Below are positions 1 to 12,300 of a DNA stretch of 64,000 nt, piece after piece. The notes below the pieces were generated by a model. That model worked only from the letters and a program-made list of their open reading frames with translations, was not told the DNA's origin and did no database searches. The first letter of the stretch is position 1. Each line of letters opens with the position of its first letter. The DNA is taken from contig NC_084934.1 of the NCBI RefSeq assembly GCF_958298935.1, positions 9,674,501-9,738,500 on the forward strand, in the 5' to 3' direction. The stretch is from Phragmites australis. Taxonomy: Eukaryota; Streptophyta; Magnoliopsida; Poales; Poaceae. The position numbers and the translations under genes are program-made.

Positions 1-390
1 ATCATATCAGAATAATCTTATATTAACTAGGTGCAGCACTACAAGGACCTTGGGCCTTATAAAAGATCTCCTAATATTTGCATCATATCAGGTTCACTTC
101 CATTCAGCCCGCAAGGACTCACATTTTCTAGTTGTGGGCAGTAAACACTGAATATTTGCATCATATCAGAATAATCTTATATTAACTAGGTGCAGCACTA
201 CAAGGACCTTGGGCCTTATAAAAGATCTCCTAATATATCCTATTTAGTTAAGTTGGAAGCACTGACTCCTAATATATCCTATTTAGTTAAGTTGGAAGCA
301 CTGACTTTATTATGCACCATAATTGGGTGGAGGGGGGGGGGGTGGAGCATTTGCATGACCTTACCTGCAGATAGCTCATGTGGTGTTCTT
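1..390. repeat. AGPL 3' flank with two tandem duplications
   Basis: Downstream of the AGPL stop. A segment starting at base 1 recurs from base 160 (period 159 bp, about 75 bp clearly shared). A second, 39-bp unit is repeated head to tail at 227-265 and 266-304. A G homopolymer lies at about 331-342. I see no gene. Part of this must be the AGPL 3' UTR, but I could not place a poly(A) signal with confidence. Confidence 0.8.
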
Positions 391-3300
391 CTAGATAATT
401 GTACCATTTGGAATCACCGCATTTTTAAGCACCACAGTTATCCCAGAACGAATATAAAATCCCTCTGCCGGTCTGTCTGCTTCTTGCACATTCTGTGTTC
501 ACAAAAAAGGGAAAACTCTCAACATTTTGTTCCGAAATTTTCAGAACCAGAAATATTCCATAGCATGAACAAAAATAATAATTTAAAAAAATTACAATCC
601 TAGTTCTTTGTTGAATTGGCCCAAATAAGTTAGCTTCTTCCTATGGGATTGCAAGGCCATAAACTTTTTAGTAAAGTGGATTAAGGCCATGTTGCTCCAA
701 CAACGCCTTTTCTATGAAGAGATGAGGCTTTTTCTGCATAAGCATTCTAAGCACCAAAGACATATGTTCCTAGTTCTCTAAAGATGCTTTCAACCAAAAA
801 TCCATACGTTATATCAACTAATCAAGTAACACTAGGTTGCAATAGTTTTCTTGCACATGCGGTACGTAATACATATCTTCATCAATAAAAGTTGGCATAC
901 CCTGTTAGTAACTAGTTAGTAAAATAAAGAGCCAATCGTTCAAGCATGCTCATGCTCATTCACGAAGTCATCTTATTTCATCCATAACATGGCTAAGAAA
1001 ATGAACTCGAAAATATTGAAGAGGTGTTGTATATATGAATTCAAAAGGCTTTCATAAACAGCCATACCTCTGAGTTCATAATGACCACATTCTTCCCAAT
1101 TCGAGCATTTTTGTCAATGATACAATTCCTATATGACAAAACTTTGCATCAAAGAACTGCACAAAAATACTTATGCAGTCATGTTTATATACACAACTTA
1201 ACCTTATTTCAGTATTTTCTCCAACACCAACTGGAACTTTTCCATCAGACAGTTCAGAAAATCTCTCAGCTTCAGTCTGGTAGTAATCTGACCCCATCAT
1301 CATGGTGTCCTACACCAAATTGATTATTTGTTAAGAGACATGAAACAATTAAGCATTCCATAACATTCACCAAAGAAGAAACCAAACATTCCTACATTAC
1401 CAATAATACGCTGGCTACTAAGCAATGCATTAGCACAAAGTCAGTAATCAACAAAGCATGCGCTTATTTCCCTTCAAAAACTAATGATAGGTTATAAAAT
1501 TCCCAACAAAAATAATAAACGTCAGAATTCATACATCTTCAATGATGCATGTTGAAATTGGAAGAGATGCAATTACTAAAGAAAACAAACAAAAATAGAT
1601 AGGCAAACTAGTGATATGTAAATTTATGGCATGTGGTATTCCACGTGATAACTGATGGCCCTTTCCGCTTCCCCTCCCAACTACTCGCCTCCGGGCGGCG
1701 CCTCCACCACCCAGCCTCACGCCGGTGTCCTGCCCAGGCCCGGCAGCCACCGCACCACCCCCAAAGCCGGACCCCCTCCCCTCCAAGGCACCGCCTTCCC
1801 CTCCTCCTTTAGCGCCTTTGGCTCAGCCGTTCGTGCCGGCGGTGGTCCGGTCCAAGGAGCTGCACTGGCGAGACACTAGCCCTTCCTCCCCCAACTCTAG
1901 CACCTGGTCCTTGGAGTGGCAGGATCTTGCTCCGAGCTCCTACCACGACGCGGTGTTATCCTCGGGGCCTCCCTCAGCATTGCCGATCATGCGAGCGGTC
2001 GTGGCTCCGATGGGCCCGGCGCGGCGTGCAACTTCCTCCCTAGCGCCCGTGATCATCCCGGTTCCCTCGCGACGGTCCATCATGTCTACGTCGCGACCTC
2101 TCAGTCCCAGCCCCGCCGTTTGCTATGAGCTACACTAAGTCGAGAAGAGGCGCGGTCCAGACATGGATGGCTGGCAAGTGGTCGTATACCGGCGATGACA
2201 CAGGAGTCGTCCTCGGCCGCCGCACCGGCCACAGGGCCAAGTCCCTGACGACCTACGTGAGAGGTGCTTTAACTGCTTCTTGCCTTCTCATTGCGTACTA
2301 GCCCAGTGTCGACAACGCATGCGTTGCTTTCGTTGCTTGCGGCCTGGACACCGTTCCTACGTGTGTCCGCGCTTGCACGCCAGCTCAAGCTCTTCCTTGG
2401 AGTCGTCTTCCTCGGGTGTGCACCCGGCCCCGTCTGCTCTTCAGCGGCCAGTCTGGCGTCGCCTGTCGCAGCCGGTGCCCTTAGATCCTTCCGATATCAC
2501 AGAGCCGGTAACAGACACAGGTGAAGGCCCTTCCGGTGTTGATCTATTCACTGAAGATGAAGTTTAGGCAACTATCAAAGAACTACTGCATGACAAGGCG
2601 TCGGGCTTGGATGGTTTTACCGGTCGTTTTTATAAGTCTTGCTGGCAGATCATCAAAAGCGATATAATATGGCTATTGGCTATGCAGCAAGGAAGTGTTT
2701 CTAAGCTAAGGTTGTTAAACACAGCTTTTCTCACCCTCGTCCCCAAGAAGGTTGATGCAATGCAAGTGAAGGACTACCAGCCCATAAGCTTAATCCACAA
2801 CTTCGCAAAGCTGATTGCGAATACCACCTTGCTCCCAAATTATCTACCATGTTGTCGACAAACCAAAGTGCCTTTGTTCGAGGACGATGCATTCATGACA
2901 ACTTGCTTCTTGTTCAACAAACAGCCCGGTGCTTGCATAGAAAGAAGGAACCACACATGCCCCTCGAATTGGATATTTTTTAGGCCTTCGACTCCATCTC
3001 TTGGCCTTTTTTATTAGAGGTGCTACGGTATTTAAAGTTTAGTAACCGTTGGTGCAATCTTCTTTCCTGCTTGTTCCTCCACAAGGGTCTTAATGAATGG
3101 TGAGCCGGAAGAGGTAATTACGCACCATCGAGGCCTACGGCAAGGCGACCCTCTTTCTCCCGTGTTGTTCGTACTAGTGATAGGCGTGCTGAATTTGCTT
3201 ATTGGTCAGGCCTGTCTTGATAGCCTACTACAACCGCTCTCGGTCGAAGGGTCATAACACCATGTCCCTGTACGCATATGATGTTGCGTTGTTCCTCCGA

Positions 3301-6300
3301 CTAGCTGCTGCTGAACTGGATTTGATCATGCAAGTGTTGACAGTCTTTGGGCAAGCTTCAAGGCTCAAGACCAACATTTCAAAGTGCTTTGTGTCTCCCA
3401 TTCAGTGTCAAGAGGAGGACATGGCGGTCATCACAGATCAGCTGTCGTGCGAAGTGAAATATTTTCGGTGCACATATTTGGGACTGCCCTTATCTATCAA
3501 GAAACTCTCCAAAGCCGAGCTGCAGTCCTTGGTCAATAAGGTGGTGGAACATTTGCCGTTGTGGAAAGCCTCCTTGATGAACCAAGCTGGGAGGTTAATC
3601 ATGGTTCGTGTAGTGCTCACTGCAACACCCATTTACCAAATGATCGCAATGGAACTTCCTACGTGGGTCATTAAGGCAACTGACAAGAGAAGGCGAGGTT
3701 TCCTATGGAAAGGGCACGAGTAAGCTAATGGTGGCAGTTTTCTAGTGTCTTGGCAAAGGGTGTCCCGCCTAATCCAGTAAGGAGGCCTAGGCATACATGA
3801 TTTGGCAACCCTTGGATGGGCTCTTCGCACACAGTGGCTGTAGCTGCAAAAAATTGATCCATCGCGCCCTTGGATAGGGTTGCACGTGCAAGTCAACCCC
3901 AATGCGAAAGCCTTGTTTGACATGGCAACAATAACCATCATCGGAGATGGGACACACAAGTTTTTGGGGGGATAGGTGGCTGCAGGGCGGGACTATCTCT
4001 GAAGTAGCTCCCAACCTTGTTGCTCTTGTCCCTCGCCGAGTCTTTAACCAACAGACGGTGGCTCAATTGCTTGGGAACAGGAGTTGGGTAAATGACATTA
4101 GGGGCGCTCTAACTATGATAGTGCTTGAGGAGTACTTACAACTATGGAACTTGGCGGAGGCTGTTACCCTTCTACCGGATGTTCCAGATCATCACCATTG
4201 GAAGCTGACAGATTCAGGTATTTACACAAGCAAATCTACATATAGTGCATTCTTTGTTGGTTCCATCAGATCTGCACCACGGAAGCGCATATGGAAGACT
4301 TGGGCGGCGCTGCGATGTAAGTTTTTCCTCTGCCTTGCAGCGCTTAACCGGTGCTGGGCAGCGGACCGATTGGCTAAGAGGACTGCCCCATTCTGCTTCT
4401 TGTCCATTTTGCGATCAATCGGATGAATCCATCGATCTCATCTTGATTGCCTACGTGTCCGCAAGACAGGTATGGCACACCATCCTCCTAAAGGTTGGCC
4501 TGCAGTCCGTGACTCCTCAGCCGGATACAACTACCTTCTCGGGCTGGTGGTGCTGGTCAATCAGATCAGCCACTCCTCAGCCGGATACAACTACCTTCTT
4601 GGGCTAGTGGTGCTGGTCAATTAGATCAGTCGGCAAGCATCACAGAAAAGGCCTCAATTCCCTTATTATTCTTGTTGCTTGGGAGCTTTGGAAGCACCGC
4701 AATGACTCTGTATTCAACGGTGCCACCCCAAGGGTGGATAGGGTGGTTCGGACAGTGGCGGAGGAAGGCTCGCTATGGGTCACTGCCGGATCTAAGGACC
4801 TTGGGAGCCTAGTCCTTGGTCCATAGATGCTAGCTGTTGGTCGCCCAATCCTATGCTAGTGGCACGAATGTATTGATTGCCAGTAGAGTGGGTGTGGGTG
4901 TGGGTGTGGAGTGTGTGCGTTGTGGTGTGTTTTTGTACTTTATTTTTCTTCTAATATAATGAAATGACACGCAGTTCTCCTACGTGTTCGAAAAAAATTA
5001 TGGCATGTGCAAAGAGTATATTTTTATTGACTGCAAAAAATAAAGGTATCAACTAGTTTCTTTGGAATTTTTTTATAGGTTTGTTGAGCATTTGTAAACA
5101 GTGGTGTCACGGACATGGGCCCTACCTTGCATTAGTCTTGGGCACGGGATTGGGCTACCAGGTGGACTAGCCCTTGGCCTAACCGGATGTAGTCCACGAT
5201 CCCAGGTGGACTAGCCCTTGGGCACGGGATTGGGCTACCAGGTGGACTAGCCCGTGGCCTAACCGGATGAAGGACAACGTCTACATAAGAAGCCAAGCAA
5301 CACTGGGATCGTGGTCGACGAATTTTGCCTCGATTCTCTTCTTCCCGACTGCTATCCCTACCCCCAAACTCTAATGCTTTGATCTCCCTTCAGGTCTTGC
5401 TCCCTACCTCTAATTATGTGCTTTCCCCATCCCAAATTCCCCTCCAAATCAGTTTGTATCCTCTAAATACCTATCTCAAGTGATTTGAGTGAAAGTTTAT
5501 TTCTCATTCATATGTTGAACTAGTTGGAATTGCTGTGAATCGTGTGGGTACCTGACATTCTAGTATTTGAGCCGTCATTTCTCAGGATGGATAGTTCCGA
5601 TTCCGTCATGGACGCCGCAAAGGAGGTGCAATGCCATCAGATGTTCAACCTGATTGTTACCACGTTGAAGGAGATGGAGGACAGTTGGAGGGAGTTCTTC
5701 TCTAGGTTGTCTTCTAAGGTCGGGAGCGTCACCACCAGCATCGCTTCAACTGCAACAAGCCGGCAATGGCATCCTCGATGTCGTCCAAACCTTCGACAAC
5801 CTCAGTTGTAGCCCAGGGCACCATCCCCGACATCACCATCGCCACCGTCGAGCATCTCACAGTGACACACGCCAGGTGTTCGATGCCGAGTCTCGACCAA
5901 GGCGCCAGCGTTCTGAAGTTTTCGGCCACTCCCTCGGCGCCACCCATGGATTTCTCAGCCTCTACTCTTGCCCAGGACACCGACCTCAACTCATCATTGC
6001 CACCACCGAGCTACACCTGGCGACAAACGCCAAATGTTCGACGTCGGGTCGCAGCTGCACACAGGGTGTTCACGAGGTCCTATTGTGTCTTGGTATTAGT
6101 GTTCGTGACGCACAAAGGATGTTCAAGGTAATGCCTCTTAGGTCATGTTTGTTTTTTATTCTGATTATGGATTCTAGTCCCAAAAGCAACAGCAAAAACA
6201 AACAGTCTTAACCTAAAAGCTAATTTTCACAATCCACAAGCTAAGTTGTACTACGAAATCCCACAATCTACAATCTGGTGGGAAGTAGCTTCTCCGTAAA

Positions 6301-9300
6301 ATTTAGATTGTGACAATCCACAGCAAAAACAAGCAAGACATTAGTCCCTATGCTTTCTCTAAAGAGCATCTTGCCATCAAGGTCGTGCCCCGTCATGAAG
6401 AGAAGACAGAGGAGTTGCCTAGGGCCATGTTTCCATCCGTGTCCCTAGACTTTTCATCAGTTTTGTTCACCACCACCTGGGCTAATATATGCACGACATG
6501 GCCGATTATTGGCAAGAGCAGTTAGGTGCGTTCAATCTAAGTGTGATAGGTGTTGTCAAGGCGTTTGAGAAAATGCATGCTCCTGCTACTAAGTTTGTTG
6601 GTTGCAATGAGTGCATGGAATCATGGCCACCATGGCCGACGCAAGTAAGGGACATGGGCAGTGGTGGTGCTAGGTGGTCAATGCCACAACCATGGCCACC
6701 GCACCTGTGCAAGTGGAGATCGTGAGCAACGGCGCCAAGATACAACTAGCACCATGGCCTTGGTTAAATCACTGCTACAAGTGATGTCTCCATGGTTGCC
6801 ACCTTATGCAAATTGGATTGATCGCTTGGATAACACTTGGATATGTTATGCTGATGGTAGGGGCGGAGCCAGGATTGGACCAACCATAGGGGGCCGAGGA
6901 GAGACAAATTTGAATCGGTTCTAGAAACTATTCAATTGATCGTTGTAAAAAAAGTATAATTTTCTCTTAATATTGGTTAATCTATTTTCCATTCATTAGG
7001 ACAAAATGCAAGTGTTGAGATGAATCCATGTTCCATAATCAGTTTAAAACATCTATTTTTCTTATACACAAATTTGCCCACAGTAGCAAATGTATGACCT
7101 TTCATATAATTGATGATGATATCTATGCATTCAACGTCTTGATATTGTCTTTGCTAGTTCGATATGGGTCTACCATAGAAGTTGTTAAAAATCTCTATAA
7201 CTGAAAATAATTAGAGCTTAGGTTAATAAAGAGTTGAGTAATGGAACATGAATTATGACCATTAAGGGCAAACGCTTTAAACTTGGTAAAGTTTGGCAAG
7301 AAAAAAAAATGCTTTGTTACATGTATTCACAGTAATCATGGTATTAAATTATACTTGACAGTATCTAATACCTTAAATGTGTTCATGGAAAAAACATAAA
7401 ATACTTGAAACATATATAATAGATAAAATGAGTATGTATGCCAGTGAGCCCTTTAAGTTCTTCAAATTTTATATGCTGCTCATTACACGCATGCATACTG
7501 TGAAACTTTGTCAAGCATAGGGAGGCTTGGCCCCTGGCCACCCCCCCCCCCCCACCCCCTTGTCTCCGCCCTTGGCTGATGATAACAGTTGGATATTTCA
7601 GCCGTGTGTTCTGGTCATTTTGGATGTGTGTTCAACTGGTCAAGAACTCAGGGAGTTCAGAGATCAAGCAAAATCAGAGGGGATTCCTTACAACTTCTTT
7701 GGTGCTTCTGCATGCCTAAGTAACAAAATATTTCGTGCATTGCCACGAGCCCTGATTGAACTATTGCATATTGGTATGGTTGGTGTTCATGGGATGTTTG
7801 CTACGGTGTCGAAAAACAGTGGTGGGTGGAATGTCTGTAGCGTGGTACTAGACAGATATGAAAGTGAATATGGCAGCCAAAGGCCCTGAGGAATACTCCA
7901 TTTTGATGATATATCATTGGGGGTCGTATGGTGCTTGCAAGTGTACCAAATTTGCATCAGGTTCCAATTTTCAGAGGTTGAGGAGAAATTGCTTAGGCAA
8001 TTCAAGCAAGTTTTTCCTCTCAACTTGGTGCCACGACTGTGCATGTTAAACTTGTGTGGCACAATATTCTTTGCTGTAGTTACTAGTACAGGGGGGCCAT
8101 CTCATGACACTATACAATTGTGTCAGGCAATTAGCAGTTGGCATTATATAGCTGATGGATGTGTGTTTGTTGTGCTGCACGGGGTGCTGCAGCAAATACG
8201 AAATTCAGAGTATTTCAGTGGAGTTCATGCTTGCAGGTTCTAACAAATTTCTCAAGTCTGAACCATGAGTGTGTGTGCTGATTACTTCGGTTATTCAAGA
8301 CAAGTGTTACAGCGTTGATCATACAAGTTTCCTTGTTAAGACTATGGAACTGCATGGTGTGGTGACTGCACTTGAGGACGAGTTGGTAAGGGAGGAAAGT
8401 GTTACTGGTATTCACATTCAGCTAGACGCTCTTAATGCCATCCCAAAAGTTGTTCAAAAATTCAGTTGAAGCTTCAATGAAAAAGGATTGCAACAATTCA
8501 AAAGTTAAACACATTCCGTATAGAAGCTTGTTGCTCGGTGAGCTGTCAGAAATTATAGGTGCAGACAAAAGGTCATTCAAGGTGGACATGTTGGGAGTAT
8601 ATTCAGTAACAATTCTGCTGCTATGCAAGCTGGAAGGGGTGCGAAAAGTGCTCATGCAGGGACTCAATCAGAGCAGTTGCTCAGGCTTTTGCAACAGAAG
8701 CATGGTGCCGGGCTATGGGGTTCTATACTGCCATCGAGTGTGGATGCAATGTGCGACCGATGAGAGGACCAATTTCCTATGAAGGCTTGGCTATACAATG
8801 GAGCCACTGATCGGTTTTGGTTGCAAGTGCACTGGGACCCCAGTGGCAACACATTTATCGTCGCGGATTTCTCTTCAACGGCTTCTCCACAAACTGTGTC
8901 TCAAATGGGGAGGAATGTCACGGACACGGGCCTTGCCTTGCATTGGTATTGGGCATGGGATTGAGCTACTAGGTGGACTGGCCCTTGGCTCAACTGGATG
9001 AAGGGCATCTACATAAGAAACCAAGCAACAGCGGGATCGGGATCGACGAACAAGGAACAGGTGTTTGCCTTGGCTCTCTTCTTCCCAACTGCTATCCCTA
9101 CCCCAAACTCTAAAGCTTTGATCTATCTCCAGTTCTTGCTGCCTACCTCCAATTATGTGCTTTCCCCATCCTAAATTCCCCTCCAAATCAGTTTGTATCC
9201 TCTACATACCTGTCTCAAGTGATTTGAGTGCAAGTTTATCTCTCGTTCATCTGTTGAACAGGTTGGAATTGATGTGAATCGCATGGGTACATGACAAGTG

Positions 9301-12300
9301 GTGCTTCCTCAAAATAATTCCAATGCATGCCCCCCCCCCCCTCTATCCTTTTTTAAAAGGAATGGGAAAGGTTTAGACTTATTTAAACTAAAGAAAACTA
9401 CAAACACTCAATGATTTACCTTCAGCTGCACCCCCGGTTCTAATCTTGAGCGGATACCAATGACAGAGTGCTCAACACTGCACTCCGTTAGAAAGCAGCC
9501 ATGTGAAACTATAGAGTTCAAAACCTGCACAGAAAGAGACATATCAAACAAACCTACCGGCTAATGTGTTACCAACTAAACAATTTGTAAGTGATAGGAG
9601 AATCTGACCTTGCAATTGTCCATCTTGGTTGGAGGTAAAAATCTTGGAGATGTGAAAATGGGCTTCACAGGATCATAAAAATAGAAGTTGGGAGACTACA
9701 AAGATAATAAATAAAACTTTTAGAGAACTTATCCTACCACCAAAACATTAAAGAGTTTGAGATGATGTTGAAGAAAAAGTAAACCTGATCAGTGAGAGCA
9801 AGGTTTGCCTCAAAGAAGGACTTTATGGTCCCAATATCTTCCCAGTAACCATCAAACAGATAAGCCTGCAAACACACGGGGAGTATTTTATTTAGAATTT
9901 GCGTTTATAACAACAAACATTGAATAATAAAGGGTTACTAGTAAAAATCCAGGATATATCACAAGTGCAATTTGGACTCTGGAAGACTGTAAAGTGTAAG
10001 TACCTGCACATTGTAGTCTTTTGCAGCCATTGGCATAACTTCTGAGCCAAAATCATTAGCCATTGGATAATGGCCTCTAACAGATGCACAACAAACAAAG
10101 GAAAGAAGTATAATCATCACCTCATATGGCATCAAAATAAATATGGTGGTGCATGTAGAAATCACAAGATTCAATACTTCCTGGCCATAATACATGTCAT
10201 GAGCAACTATGTCTTAGAAGTTAGAGATCAGCAATTCTTTTAGTTTTGCGCAATTGCACATGTCGCCACAACAAAAGAAAAGGCCAATTAAAAAAAAACT
10301 GTGTGTATGTTTTGCGTCGCAAGAGTGCAAACACAAAGTGAAAGCCCTTTTCAGCAGTTAGTATCAATTTTTTACCTCAGAAACCTTAATAGGACATCTG
10401 TCTTGAATACGTATATTCCCATTGAAGCCATGTATCTGTATATATTTGCATCTTCTTGGGACAATCCAAACATTTCCATATCCACTTGCTGCATTAATAA
10501 GTACCTTAAATTATTTACAAGCTTTTTCTCAATGCAAATAAAAAATGGTGGAATTTGATATATAGTTGGGAAAACAGAGAAGCAAAATCAAATAATCAAG
10601 ACAACATTGCAAAAGAAAAGGAAACCTCATGGATAAAAATATTAGTAACGCAAAATATGCCAAGATGCTTTCAGTTTACACTTGTCTGAACAAATCATTA
10701 ACTAGTTTTTTATCTTTACATTCAGTGCAAAGGCATGTACCATTGATTTCAAATTTTCACCCTTGGGCTTTTCAGAAAAATCAGTAAGGCGACCATTCCT
10801 GTCGGTCTTCATCAATCCAAAATCTGAAGCTCGACTGCATGTGGATAACATAAACAAATTATTTTACAGGAAAGGATTATGTCAGTGTGTGATCTGCCAA
10901 TAAAAATGTATCCAATTATGTATTGATTACTTGTTAGTTGTTACAAAATGCGAAGTGGCAATGAGATCCCAGAACTTTTCCAGAGTATATACTAATGATG
11001 AGCATAATACAAGTAAATTTGGAGCTCTAGCGAATTGATATTACGCTAGAGTCTTTCTAAATAGCTAGAATACCATTTTGCTTTGTTAGCAAAAAGAAAA
11101 AGGTCAATTGAAGTACAAAAAACAAATTACAAACCAATTCAAAGAGGAGAAAGATGAATGACCTTTCATCCATAGGAACGCAAGCAACTGAAATATCAGC
11201 ACCAGAGTCAACATGCTTCTGCAAAATCAGTTGACAAGTATGTATCTTGTCAATCAATGAGAGGCAAAAAAGACTGAATGTAAAATATCAACTTCGAACA
11301 GACCTGCACAAAGTCCATGTAATCCATCCTATACAAATGATCACCAGATAGAATTAGTATGTTTTCTATACGTTTCAGCCTTGCATCCTTCAAAAGAGCA
11401 GGCAAGAGTTAACATTAAAACAGTGATGATATTTTATCAAAGGTACGACATGGCCAAAGAAGAACCTCAAAAAGCCACAGGAACTGCCTGACAGCATCCG
11501 CTGTTCCCTGGAACCATTTCTTTCCGGACTCCCCAGCTGTCTGGGTAGCTGCCAGCACCTAATCAATGAGTAAAATAAACAACCAGAAAACAAGTCCATC
11601 ATACTTTAACTCACAAAGGCCCTTAAAAATTAACCCTGCTTAGACTCAGAGTATACCTCGACAGACCCATCACTGAACCCAACTCCCTCACCAAAGTTAT
11701 ATGTCCGCGCAATGTGGCGATTTAAGGATTGGGAATTGAACTGGGTGAGAACGTAGATCTTGTTTATCTTGCTGTTTATACAGTTGCTCATCGGGATATC
11801 AATCAGCCTGTAGCATCCCCCAACCGGCACCTGGAATCAATATACGACAACCAAATCACTATTGTAACTACCAGCTCAATAATTGGCAATTTGGCATGAA
11901 ATGAAACCCAATGTTACTCGGCATCATGTATGCCGAATAAACGAATGATAAAATATGATCTTTGAGCGATCGAGATAGAGAAATAGAGAGAGGATGAGGT
12001 GATTACTGCAGGCTTGGCCCTGGTCCGCGTGAGAGGGAAGAGGCGCGTGCCGGCGCCGCCGCCGAGGATGATGGAGGCCACCGTGTCCGGGCTGACGTCC
12101 CTCCGCGCCGCCGCCGCCTGGGCGCCCGCGTCCACCGGCTCCACCTGGCACGGACACCAACCAAAACCATGATCCACCCATCCAGCACGCCGCGGCACGC
12201 AACACAGATCACGCCACCCCACCACCACCGCCACCAGTGGGGGGCGGCGCGCGGGTCCAACCCCGACCACGCGCGCACGCGGAACTAGCAGCGAGATGAA

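Larger units (their letters stand above)
1636..4994 (+). mobile_element. LINE (L1-type non-LTR retrotransposon), internally deleted, with target-site duplication
   Basis: Inserted antisense to AGPL in its intron 12. It is flanked by a near-perfect 15-bp duplication: aatttatggcatgtg at 1621-1635 and aaattatggcatgtg at 4995-5009. Coding remnants run in order: a Pro/Ser-rich ORF1-like region, a CCHC zinc knuckle, reverse transcriptase, and a zf-RVT C-terminus. The 3' end is A-rich before the duplication. The apurinic endonuclease domain expected between ORF1 and RT is absent. Several stops and frame breaks make it inactive. Confidence 0.9.
5587..8470 (+). pseudogene. Internal region of the LTR element: unrecognised ORFs
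   Basis: No retroviral enzyme domain is recognisable. A first ORF (from 5587) is short and acidic-helical, perhaps gag-like. A second stretch reads 6661-6857 and then 7583-8243 in one frame once the hAT-like insert and one duplication copy are discounted. Only a TGA at 7887-7889 breaks it. The product is unknown to me. It could be an unusual gag or a captured host fragment. Confidence 0.5.
5105..9296 (+). mobile_element. Non-autonomous LTR retrotransposon, full structure, in AGPL intron 12
   Basis: LTRs start TGTCACGGACA and end TGACA. The element is flanked by a perfect 5-bp duplication agtgg at 5100-5104 and 9297-9301. A degenerate initiator-Met-type primer site follows the 5' LTR and a purine tract precedes the 3' LTR. 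I recognise no protease, RT, RNase H or integrase, so it must have moved in trans. Two DNA elements sit inside it (6141-6340 and 6858-7574). The LTRs differ by many substitutions, suggesting an old insertion. It is antisense to AGPL. Confidence 0.93.

Noticed and set aside
1529..1786. Minus-strand ORF crossing the left LINE boundary
   Set aside because: It spans the target duplication between intron and LINE, so it is a chance reading frame.
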